Origin: Strigamia acuminata
Taxonomy: Eukaryota; Arthropoda; Chilopoda; Geophilomorpha; Linotaeniidae
Reading direction: 5' to 3'
Length of the DNA: 64,000 bases
Assembly (NCBI GenBank): GCA_949358305.1
Contig: OX442317.1
Coordinates: 9,056,186-9,120,185 of the forward strand
Shown here: piece by piece, positions 34,830 to 45,500 of the stretch
How positions within the stretch are numbered: position 1 is the first letter of the stretch
Layout: each line of letters opens with the position of its first letter
Notes under the pieces: model-generated
Told to the model about the DNA's origin: nothing
Seen by the model: the letters and a program-made list of their open reading frames with translations, nothing else
The model's database searches: none
Made by a program: the position numbers and the translations under genes

Positions 34830-35640
34830 TTTTTAAAAAAAAATTGTTTTTGAGTTTGTTTTTGGATTTTTAGGAAATTGGTTTTGAGTTTGTTTTTGGT
34901 TTTTTTTTGGAAATTGGTTTTGAATTGTTTTTGGATTTTTTTTAAAATTGTTTTTGGTAATTTTTAAAAATTGTTTTTGGATTTTTTGGAAATTGGTTTT
35001 GAATTGTTTTGGATTTTTTGGAAATTGGTTTTGAATTGTTTTGGATTTTTTGGAAATTGGTTTTGAATTGTTTTTGGATTTTTTTTAAATTGGTTTTGAA
35101 TTGTTTTTGAGTTTTTTGGATTGTTTTTTGGACTTCTTTGAATTGTTTTTAAATTTTTTAAAATTATTTTGAATCTCTCTGAATTCTATTAAATATTTTT
35201 TAATTCTTTTGAATCTATTTTTATTCTTTTGAATCTCTTAGAATTCTGTTGAATCTCTTAGAATTCTGTTGAATCTCTTAGAATTCTGTTGAATCTCTTA
35301 GAATTCTGTTGAATCTCTTAGAATTCTGTTTAATCTCTTAGAATTCCGTTTAATCTCTTAGAATTCTGTTGAATCTCTTAGAATTCTTTTGAATCTCTTA
35401 GAATTCTTTTGAATATCTTAGAATTCTGTTGAATCTCTTAGAATTCTGTTGAATCTCTTAGAATTCTGTTAAATCTCTTAGGATTCTGTTGAATCTCTTA
35501 GAATTCTGTTAAATCTCTTAGAATTCTGTTGAATCTCTTAGAATTCTGTTGAATCTCTTTGAATTCTATTGAATCTCTTTGAATTCTATTGAATCTCTTT
35601 GAATTCTATTAAAACTTTTTGAATTCTGTTGAACCTCTTT
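34830..35640. repeat. Two adjoining minisatellites (ggattttttggaaattggtt and gaatctcttagaattctgtt)
   Basis: 34830-35130 repeats ttttggattttttggaaatt and ggttttgaattg blocks. From about 35215 to 35640 a 20-bp unit gaatctcttagaattctgtt repeats about 20 times with few changes. Each unit contains the palindrome agaattct. No spacers of constant length, so not a CRISPR-type array. Confidence 0.9.
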
Positions 35641-37158
35641 TAAATTTATTTAAATTATACTTTTCTTTTTTTGAATTTTATTTTGAATTTGTTGAAATTT
35701 GTTCACGTTATATAAGTTTGTTTTGACTTACTTCTAAACTTTTCGAATTCCATTCAATTTATTTGACTCTTTTTCGCATTTAAAAAAAAAATAATTTTAA
35801 CAATATTTTTGATTTTTATTAAAACGTTTTCAATTTCCTTTCCGAATTTTTTCCAATTTTTTTCCCTTTTAAAATTCCTCCAGTTTGCACTTTTCTTTGT
35901 TTGTACACCAGAGAAGAAAAAAAATGGGTTAAGGTACCTCAAGAGAGTGAAAGAGATAGAAAAAAAAGAGAAAAAAGGCGCAAAAAACAACGTGAGAGAG
36001 CTTTTCTATAAAAACTCCACCTGGTCATCAGGTATGAAAGGGTTGTTGTTGAACATCATCTGTCCCCTTTCCTTTGGTGTCACCGTGTCCTTGGTGGGGT
36101 TCGTTCCCCTTTGATTACTCGATATCGGTCAAATGATGCAAAAATAGCGTTTTCCGCGCGTTAATCGCTGCACACCAGTGTCAACCTTGAATGCCGCACA
36201 ATCCCACCGGTTCATTGACTTTGTATCGATTTCCTTTTGGTTCAACTCATATTTAGATCCGACTTTTGCATGGGGGTCCTCATCCTCACAAACCACGTGA
36301 AAGAAGGAGAAAAAAACGCTCGCCCTTTTTGTTGCTGATGAGCATTGAGTCCAGACGACGGGAAAAAAGAAAATGCAGCCTTGTCTAGTTTTTCTTGTAT
36401 TGGCATGAAAGGGGTAAGGAAAACCTATAGAAAATGCTGGTGGGAAAGGGTTAAGAGGATTTTGTTTTTATGGGTGCGGTTGGGGACTTAAAAGTAATTT
36501 TAAAAAAATAAAAATCGTTCCATTTGGTTGGAAAATCGAATTTTTACGCGATTATGTAATTTTTTTTTGCTTTTTTTTCGTTATCGTTATCGTTCAAGGT
36601 TCTTGGTGACGGAGTTTGGAGTTTTTCGTTCTTCCATGCGGGTAAAGGGAAATGGAAGTTGAATGCCACAATCAACGAGTGAGGTCATAATTTTCTTGTA
36701 GAAAATGGTGGTGTAGACAATGACCTGTTTATTTACTATTTTCAGTTTGTTAACCCATAATTATTTCAAGGTTCTTGATTGATTTGTCAATGTGCGCGAG
36801 TAAAATGACGTTTTTTTGCGAAATGTTTTAGCGATTATTTTTTTTTTTGACGATTTTTTGGATTTTTGTCAAATATTTATCAATTAACAATTATTTATTC
36901 ATTTATGAAAGTTTTTTGAAATTGTTTTTTGGATTTTTGGGCAATTATTTATTCAAATATAATATTTTTTTTATTATTTTTTTTTTTTTGGTTCTGGGGA
37001 TGAATTTTATCAATTATCAATTATTTATTCAAAAAAATTATTTTATGGATTCTTGGGTGACTTTTTTTGATTATTTGTAATTTTTTTGGTGTTATGTCAA
37101 TCAAAAAATCATATACAATTACATTTTTATTTTTTTTAAATTGAAAAAATTAATATTT
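35641..37158. other. AT-rich intergenic DNA left of the retrotransposon
   Basis: Mostly T-rich or A-rich. No gene, RNA or clear transposon end was found. The last four bases before the LTR (attt, 37155-37158) match the four after the far LTR. Confidence 0.5.
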
Positions 37159-38723
37159 TGTAATGAATCGCGTTTCCCGAGCGGTTTGGGACGCGTTTGA
37201 AAGACGCCGCGATACAGAAAATCTTGGGAGCCTGGTCCTCGAGACCTGCCCAGCCGTGAGTGCACGCCTTATGTCGGTAGCACACACTCCAGATCCCGAT
37301 CTTTACACGAATATTTATTTTGGCCGGGTATTCCAAGCTACTAAAATGGGGGGACAGAATTTGCTTAGCGGTCACCAGAGTCAAGACCCAACGCGCGTCC
37401 CGCAACGTATCGTGCAGATCACAAGATCACACGAAGTTAAACGAAACACGTAACGTCCCGACTCACGAGCGTCCGCCTCGCTGTCGAAGTGAAGCGTGAA
37501 ATGGGTGCTAACGCGTGCGTATCTGGCCTGCACGGTCACTCAAATCTAAACTAAACCTCAAACTAATGCTTAATTAAGCTAAAGCTCGTTGTGAGCGGCG
37601 AAACTAAGCTATGCGCCGAACGCATGAAATAAATAGACACAAAGACTTCAGTTTGAAAGCCAAACAAACTTATCCTGCCTAAATAGCGACGCGTCACGGC
37701 GCTTAAAACAATACGAAAGGAAGCGGAAAAACAACAGGTTCAAATGGATAAAACCGTGAGTTAAGCTCTGTATCCCGAACGCGTAGGTGCTCTTTGGAGC
37801 CAGTGCTCATGGCAGAGTCTTAGCTCACCTTTCAAAGCACACTCGCTGCTTTGTTTCACCTAGTAGTTCTGAGATATGACTCTAGGTTTTCATCTCATCT
37901 TTACTAGTGTTAACTCACGGTTTTATCCATTTGAACCTGTTGTTTTTCCGCTTCCTTTCGTATTGTTTTAAGCGCCGTGACGCGTCGATATTTAGGCAGG
38001 ATAAGATAGTTTGGCTTTCAAACAGAAGTCTTTGAGTCAATTAATTTCATGCGTTCGGCGCATAGCTTAGTTTCGCCGCTCACAACGAGCTTTAGCTAAA
38101 TTAAGCATAAGTTTGAGGTTTAGTTCAGAATTGAGTGACCGTGCAGGCCAGATACGCACGCGTTAGCACCCATTTCACGCTTCACTTCGACAGCGAGGCG
38201 GACGCTCGTGAGTCGGGACGTTACGTGTTTCGTTTAACTTCGTGTGATCTTGTGATCTGCACGATACGTTGCGGGACGCGCGTTGGGTCTTGACTCTGGT
38301 GACCGCTAAGCAAATTCTGTCCCCCCATTTTAGTAGCTTGGAAAACCCGGTAAACTTGGACTCATCCAAGCTCAACCAATCACGGAAGAGTCAAGAGCCA
38401 ATCAGTACAGTCGGTGCATACTAAGTGTATGACTAACGTCGACGCGTACTGACCAGAATAGAAATGCAAATGAGTTCGCATCAAAACAATAAACAGAAAT
38501 AGAAAAACTAGGAAGAGATAAGAGAGAAGTGAGAGAAAGAGAAGAAAGTTAGGAAAGAGTAAGGGATAAGAAGGGAAGAAATGAGGGAAAATGAGGAGAA
38601 TTCGGCTAAACATAAAACAAAATGAAAACAATACAAGGTAGGAACACAATTAGGGTTTATTAGAAACACAACACGGGGGAAACAATGCGTACTACTCGTA
38701 CGCGTGAACACCGGACCGTGACA
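37159..38723 (-). repeat. 3' LTR with internal inverted duplication
   Basis: Ends TG...CA like the other LTR. 37159-37759 matches 49747-50347 directly; 37760-38350 is the reverse complement of 49913-50502; 38351-38723 matches 50534-50906 directly. The result is a 435-bp inverted repeat (arms 37325-37759 and 37916-38350) around a spacer of about 156 bp, and loss of 31 bp (equivalent of 50503-50533). The inverted block carries many base differences, the direct parts none that I can see. Confidence 0.9.
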
Positions 38724-38736
38724 CGCCCCAACCACC
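38724..38736 (-). other. Polypurine tract of the Gypsy element
   Basis: On the minus strand ggtggttggggcg directly precedes the 3' LTR start (tgtcacgg). This is the place where plus-strand DNA priming occurs, although the tract is interrupted by T residues. Confidence 0.6.
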
Positions 38737-39349
38737 AGAGTTTTATTGCTCCGGTTAAAATGGCAATAAAACGATACAAAGCAGGAACAGAATCAAAAAC
38801 ATAATCAAAATCAATATACGATCAAATAAATTAAACTTGCCGCAACCTTAGCGGTCTTAAACTTAAGAAAGATGCGATAACAAAAGAGAATGACTAAATC
38901 AAACATTCGCGTCAGACGCGTTAAATAATAAACTAAACACTAACAAAAATGCATTTGGCACTGAGATAAACTCTAAAACTAACAAAAAGCCACCATACAA
39001 TCCTCGATTGTTGGGAAAACCAACGCCCACCGCGGCCAGCCGCACAGCCAAAGGAAGAAAATTTAAGGGTCATCTCCATCCGGTACGTGATTGCCGGAGG
39101 AGGAATGAACATCCTTCGGCCATGCAGGTGGTCACAGAAGGCGCGGAAAACACTAGAAAATAAACAAAAATAAATAAATATCACAATCGGTAAAAAATTA
39201 TCACATTCAGTTATCACAACTTGGAAAACGAAACATAAAAATATAAAACGAACACGCGTTTGAATGGGGACTTACCCACCCAAACCAAAAAATGCGTAAA
39301 ACAAAGAGTCACGTTCAGTAAGTCCACACAGGTTAAGTCCAAAGTCACT
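38737..39349. other. Gypsy non-coding region between ORF3 and 3' LTR
   Basis: About 610 bp without a convincing reading frame on the element's sense strand. Possibly 3' UTR or packaging sequence. Confidence 0.5.
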
Positions 39350-41131
39350 TTAGTCACTATCTCCTGGAAACACAACACGGAGAATCTCCTCGACCAGGAG
39401 CACCACACGACACGCAATCACATCCCCAAGTTGGTCCTCGTTTCGGGGGCGATAACGCGTAAGGTTGGACGCGATGAGCTGCTCCAAAGCCCCGATCTGA
39501 GTGTCGTCCAGCTCGAAGAGCGCCATGGCCTGGTTCTCCGGCCACCCATGTTCTGCCCTCGCGACGGCATAAAAATACTGCCGCCACAAGTCCGGGTCCG
39601 CCTGTAAAAAGGTCGTCGGATCACGAAGAGAAGGGCGTTGCCAATCGAGGGCCCCAAAGGGAAAAAGCTCGTCGAAACCAGTGCGTGCCCACACAGTCGT
39701 GGGAAACTCACTCACACGCGTATAGCGCATCCAGTCGCTATTGCTTTGCTGGTGGAAAATTGCTCGCTGGACTGCAGCACTCAAGTCCCTAAAGTTCATA
39801 CTGGAAACCGCAAGGGGGTTGCAACTGGGACTCGAATCTCGGCGGGCCTGGCGCTCAAATCTACGCGTCGCCTGCTCGGGGATGACGTCCGGCTCAGGGG
39901 CAGGCATGATGGCCTTTCGCTTACACGGGGCCGGCGCGCCGCCAGCGACTCTTCCTCCAGAAACGCCCCGAATATGCCCCTCCGCAATCTTGGCGAGGGC
40001 CCGACGCTCCAAACGAGTACGCGCTGATTGTTGATGACGCGAATACCCACCGCAATTCCGAGCCAAAAATTGTTCAGGGGTTTCTCCCGCAATCTTGGGT
40101 GCGTCCTGGATGATCGTAGGCGCCTCCGCGGCCCTCCTCACCGGGACCAAAGCCAACTCTTCCACCTCACAAATGGGCTGCGGCGCCTCAATTGCCGGAA
40201 GTCCTCCTGCCGCCTCGGTCACATCTCGAATCTCCACAGTAGAATCTGGTGGAATGGCTCGTCGGAGGCGGGCGGCCGCCTGGAGATGGAGCCGACGAAG
40301 TTGGGCGATCTCCTCAATCAGGTGTTCGTTACGCTCCTCGATACAGCGTACGCGTTCCTGCTCCTCCTCCTCGGGTGTGGCTCCCCATCTGGTCACTGTT
40401 TCGGGATCCTCTTTCTTCTGCAGTTCCCTGGAGTGGAGGGGACGCGTAATGGTCGGCATCTCGTCCTGATTGGAATGTCGGATGACATTAATCGAGCTCG
40501 TGCCGTCTGGTAGTCCGCGTAACATCGCTGGCAACGGGGGTGCACAAGCTCCCTCCACCGGGACAATCGAGTTCATCGGCGGATATTGCCAATTTCTAGG
40601 TCTAATCCCGGCCGCCGTGGCCTCCGACACGGTGTTCCTCCAGAACGTTTCGTGGCGGCGGACGAAACGCGTTGTCGCGTACGCGTCACCTCGAATTACT
40701 TGGAACTCCTCTGGCCATCTGAACTGAGAGAGATCCCGCCTGTCCCAAAAAGGCTTACGGAGCGCCATCGCCTGAAGCCGGCGCATCCAAATTTTAAATG
40801 GGCCACGGCGGAGGGCGCCTTTTCCCTTGCACGCCGGGCATTCCTTGGTCCCACGCTCGATGTGCCCCCAACCCGAGCAGTAGGGACATATCTCGAAGTT
40901 AGGGAATCCTCCCTCTTTTGGATGATCGGGGTGCCATGGCGGAATCAAGATCGGTCCACCGGCATATAAATCCGGAACCGGGTAGGGTGGTTTGTAGGTC
41001 CCACGACGCGTTGAGGAACGTGGACGCGGATCTGGACATTGTTCCGCTCCTGGCGCTCCCTCGTCGTCCCAAAGCCCTTCATCAGTGGAAACGTCATCAA
41101 GACTCTCGTTGTCACTGTCCGAGTCCGACAT
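39350..41131 (-). CDS. Gypsy ORF3 (env position), unknown protein with CXXCXGXG pair
   Basis: 593 codons in the same sense as gag-pol, downstream of pol where env lies in errantiviruses. Seen in it: an acidic start (SDSDSDNESLDD), two CXXCXGXG-type motifs (CPYCSGWG at residues 82-89, CPACKGKG at 98-105) like half of a DnaJ cysteine-rich zinc domain, a Trp-rich part, a Glu-rich helix likely to form a coiled coil (about 255-295), and a C-terminal half with WRQYFYAVAR-like segments. No signal peptide, membrane segment or furin-type site, so it does not look like an envelope glycoprotein. I do not recognise the family. Its integrity over 1.8 kb in a recent element suggests it is needed by the element; the zinc motifs hint at nucleic-acid or protein binding. 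Confidence 0.85.
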   Translation of the reverse strand: MSDSDSDNESLDDVSTDEGLWDDEGAPGAEQCPDPRPRSSTRRGTYKPPYPVPDLYAGGPILIPPWHPDHPKEGGFPNFEICPYCSGWGHIERGTKECPACKGKGALRRGPFKIWMRRLQAMALRKPFWDRRDLSQFRWPEEFQVIRGDAYATTRFVRRHETFWRNTVSEATAAGIRPRNWQYPPMNSIVPVEGACAPPLPAMLRGLPDGTSSINVIRHSNQDEMPTITRPLHSRELQKKEDPETVTRWGATPEEEEQERVRCIEERNEHLIEEIAQLRRLHLQAAARLRRAIPPDSTVEIRDVTEAAGGLPAIEAPQPICEVEELALVPVRRAAEAPTIIQDAPKIAGETPEQFLARNCGGYSRHQQSARTRLERRALAKIAEGHIRGVSGGRVAGGAPAPCKRKAIMPAPEPDVIPEQATRRFERQARRDSSPSCNPLAVSSMNFRDLSAAVQRAIFHQQSNSDWMRYTRVSEFPTTVWARTGFDELFPFGALDWQRPSLRDPTTFLQADPDLWRQYFYAVARAEHGWPENQAMALFELDDTQIGALEQLIASNLTRYRPRNEDQLGDVIACRVVLLVEEILRVVFPGDSD

Positions 41132-42507
41132 GACAACACACTACTCTAGATTACAGAAAGAATGTAAACAAATGAACAAACAATAAATTGCAAAACGGTT
41201 CAAATTCATGGACAAAAATTCAAAATTCAACGTAAATAAACATGGCGAACAAACAGAAAATACACCGTGCTCAAAATTATGACGCTGGTTCTAATGAGAA
41301 AATTTACATAAGTGTGTAACGCGTAAATGAACATAATCAAAACAAAAAATGCATAGGCCTCAGCACTAACTAGCATGGTTGAAAAGCAGCTATCCAGGCC
41401 GCTGGCAAGCACCAGATTCCAAGACACTCGCAATAACCCACAAAGTGAATACAAGCGCTGTAATCGACAGTTTGATAATTTCAAAGAAAAGGTACAAATT
41501 AACATAAAATGTAATTGCACACTCCCAATATACAGCTTCAACTAAAGTGCAGAACGCCCAGTACATAACATAAAATAGCCAAAGGTATTCGCTCAAAAAA
41601 TGGGTTCGCATTACATGAATAAATTGAAAATAAAGATCAAAATGTCTAAAGTGCAAACAAATAAGCAATAACAAAGCTCTTCCAAGTAGAATACAAACAA
41701 GAACGTAAAGAGTACAAAGTACGCGTCCTGTAAATGCATAGGCATTTTAAATAAATATGAGCACAAGCGCGTGGCTAAATGTCGAAAGACAAACGCGAAG
41801 AAAAATATTCTAAGTCCAACAAAGATGGACGCCAGAGCCCGGATTGAGGCTAGGACTCAGTCACGTGACCCCAACAAAATTCCTCAACGAAGTGCAAATT
41901 CGGCCATGTTGTTTTCAAAAAGTGAGTGTGACGAAAATACCAAGCCCGAGCCGTAAAAATGTCAAAACAAAACCAACAACGCGTAAAAACAAACTAAACG
42001 AAGTTAAACAATTGAATAACTTGACAATTCTAACAATAAGGTGTGAAAAAATAAGGCTTTGTCGGGACGGCGCGAGCAACGGCGTTCGCCACTCTAACTC
42101 ACGAGTAAAAATACAAAATTGTCCATGAAATGAAAAATAAACACACTCACGGTTACAAGTACACTAAAATCCAATATTTCCCGCCCCGTCGAACACTCAA
42201 GTCCGCTATTCTATGCGTTGTCGAACTCAGCTGGAATCGCACGAGGAAAACGCGTCCAACAAGTGGGGGAAAATGGCGACCGAGCACAAGTGTGAAAAAC
42301 ACGTGGTCGATCATCTGACCAATGAACACTCAGCGCCGCCCCACGGGGAAATTGCTTACCAATTCTTCTGAATAGCGAACTTGAGCCCCGACGAGCGGAC
42401 AAAGACATGGAAAAAATACAAAAACTTGAGATTAACAAATAAAACAAGTAAAAATTAACAATAATTTCCGAATACAATAAAGAAACAAAAATAACACTTT
42501 GACACAA
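41132..42507. other. Gypsy spacer between pol and ORF3
   Basis: About 1.4 kb. On the sense (minus) strand it holds two overlapping short frames (41541-41227 and 41674-41390) that would be hydrophobic, but composition alone could explain them. A candidate 3' splice site (tttctgtaatctag, ending at 41146) lies 15 bases before the ORF3 ATG. Confidence 0.5.
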
Positions 42508-45500
42508 TTAGGAGGCGACTTCCGCCGTGTTTTCCGATGTTTTGATGCGTGAACATCGTTCCTCTGCAAAGTTGATGCAAATAGACCGAATTTCTGTTTG
42601 AAATTGGGCAACACGAGCGGAGATGTCGTCTTGGTCTGCTGGAGACAAATCCTCCATTTCCAGTCCAGATTCCTCGTCTTCAGGGTCACTGGCGACGTCA
42701 GGAACTTCCGGTTCTGGTTCTGGCGCCTGATACCAGTGGCGGAGATCCGCCACGTGAATTGGCTGTGAAATGTTCCCGTTCTCGTCCATTAAAAGCACGG
42801 TATTCGGTCCAAGAAGACGATGTAGCAGGTAAACGCCCTCGGTTCGGTGTTGAAAACCCGAACTTACCTGTTTGTCGGTCGACGACAAAGTCCGATTTTT
42901 GACGGTGACCCAATCTCCAGGTTTGAACGCGTGTGGCCGCCGTTTCCGGTCATACCACTTCTTGTGGCGCAAGTTGGCGGCCTCCAAGTTCTTCTTAGCT
43001 TCTCCTCGAACGCGTAGCAAATAACGATGGAGAAATTGAGCCTCGTCTGGTGGTAGTGGTTCTCCGTCGTCCGTATCCGAGTCCACGTCGCCTGGAAACC
43101 GTGCTTCCTGTCCCGTAACCATCATATATGGTGAAAATTTAAGTGATGTCTGGTACGCAGAGTTGATGGCGAGAATAAATGAACCAATATGTCGATCCCA
43201 ACGCGTATGTTCATCAATATACGCAAGGATGCATGTTTTGAGCGATTGGTTGAGTCTTTCCGCCAAGTTCCCCTGCGGATGGTACACAGACAGATACTTA
43301 TTGACCATTCCCATTTCCGCACACCGCGCCTGAAATTTGGCGGAGCGGAAAGTGGGGGCGTTGTCACTAATGACAGTTTTTGGATATGCCCATCGATTAG
43401 TGAACTTCTTAAGCTGTTTGATTGTGGTGGAGACATCGGCTCTTTCTGTTAAGCGTACATCCACCCAACGACTGGCGGCGTCAACCATGACAAACGCGTA
43501 ACAGTGGCCGCCAGTCGACTTCAGCTTCTTTCCAAAATAATCGACGTAAATAGTTCGAAATAACCTCCTTGGCTTCGCAGTCTCCATCTCGCCGTACGGA
43601 AGTCTTCGTTCCACCTTGGCCCTTTGACAGGACTCGCACACCTTGATCCATTCCGTCACATCTTTTTTCATCCCCGGCCAGAACACGCGTGTTTTTAAAC
43701 GCATCATGGTCTTTTCGATGCCTAAATGGCCGGAGGTAGGCGGGAAATGTAGACAGTGGAAATACTTGTAGCGTAGCGGCTGTGGAAGATATATCCGACG
43801 CGTAGGAGCCCGCTGACCAATTTTGGTTGGTGGGAACTTGCAAAGCAAGCCCCTGTATAAAGCCATGTCAATTGCTTGTTTCTTGACCTTTTCAGCCTCT
43901 TCTTCATCCGGCGGAAGACTTTTCGAACTGAGATACGAAATTAGTCCTTTTGACCATTCATCGGCGTTTTGGGCTTCTTTAATGGCTTTCTGCGTTGGAA
44001 GTATCTCAATTGTCGGGTGATCCGCAGGAAGTGAGTAAAAACTGCCATCGGAGGAGTGGTCGGAGTGTTGAGACCACTCCGGGTCGACGGAGGGTGTTGG
44101 AGAGGCCAATTGTCGCCGCGTCTGCGTCGCAGGCCCCAAATCCAGTGGCAAGTCCGGAATCCGGAACTCGTCAGAATCCGTGTCACCTGGCGGCTCCCCA
44201 CTTAAAAGGGACATTTCACTGCCTTCGGAGTCGGAAGCACGGTCGAAGATTATGGGAGCCTTTTTGGGCCTGCCAACAGGTCTCTTCTCCACAACCTTCT
44301 TCGGTCGCCCCCTCTTCCTTTTCACAGGGACATCCCCGGGCAGGGAAACCGCTGAAGACTCTTCATCCTCAGAGATTAGTTGCTCCACCGGGTCCTCAAT
44401 GATTGGGTGCTTCCTTGGTCGGCCTCTTTTCCTCTTCGCGGGGGGATCCCCAGCAGGAAGAGAAATTGCCACGGACTCCTCATCATCGGAAACGAACCCA
44501 TCAATCATTGGGTTCTGGATGACCGGATGCTTCCTTGGTCGGCCTCTTTTCCTTTTCACCGGAGTAGCCCCAACTGGTGTTGGTCCTCCGGCGATCGGGT
44601 GCTTTCGTGGACGTCCCCTCTTCTTTTTTGGAGGGTTGTTGTCCACCGGACTAATATCCACCGACCCCGGAACCGCCCCAGCCAACCTGGCGAGCAGGAT
44701 GCGTCTTTGACGACGCATTGTGACAGCTCGAACAATTTTAGCATTTGATGGTTTGAGATGCGTCAAATCTTCCAACTCCTCCATCTTTGGCACAGGCCAA
44801 TCCCTGTAATCGTCAAAGAACGCACAATAACATGTGTCGTCCAAAGCTGGGCAATCCTCATCATCCAACTCGATTGGTGGGTCGACAGGGGCGCGGCTCA
44901 ACGCGTCAGCAACTCGATTCTTTGTTCCACTGCAGTGTAGGAACGTAAAACGGTATTCCGACAAAGAAAGAATCCAGCGCGCCAATCGACCCTTCGGCTC
45001 TCGTTGGGTGAAGAGCCACATCAAGGACTTATGGTCACTCTCGAGGTAAAAGTCCATTAGCTCGAGATACGCCCTGAAGCGCTTCACAGCCCACACAGCG
45101 GCCAAGCATTCGATTTCAGTTGTCATATAATTCTTCTCCGCCTTGTTTAGGGCTCTCGACGCGAAGGCAATGGGAACGCGTACACCGTCATTGTTGATTT
45201 GCATCAAGACGGCACCAAGCCCCGAATAACTGGCGTCCGTTTGGAGAATATAGGGTTTCGTCCAATCGGGGAAATTCCTATGAAGTGTAGACAACGAAAT
45301 CTGGTTTTTCAAATACTCAAAGGCCGCCTGGTGCTCGGGCTTCCACACCCAAGGCGCATTCTTTCGCATCAGAACACGAAATACCTCGCAAGTCTTAGAA
45401 TAACCGGGAAAGAACGACGCATAATACCCGACCATCCCCTTGAAGCGTTGCAGCTCTTTGAGGTTAGTCGGCACCGGGTATTTTTGGATAGCGTCAGTTT

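Noticed and set aside
35215..35640. Regular array considered as CRISPR
   Set aside because: Units are contiguous with no unique spacers, and the host is a eukaryote.
37163..37453. 96-codon plus-strand frame, repeated at 49751-50041
   Set aside because: It lies in the LTRs, on the antisense strand; repetition reflects the LTRs, not a gene family.
41227..41674. Two overlapping hydrophobic frames between pol and ORF3, possibly a membrane protein
   Set aside because: Short, overlapping, in AT-rich DNA where T-rich codons give Leu/Phe/Val by composition; no conserved motif.
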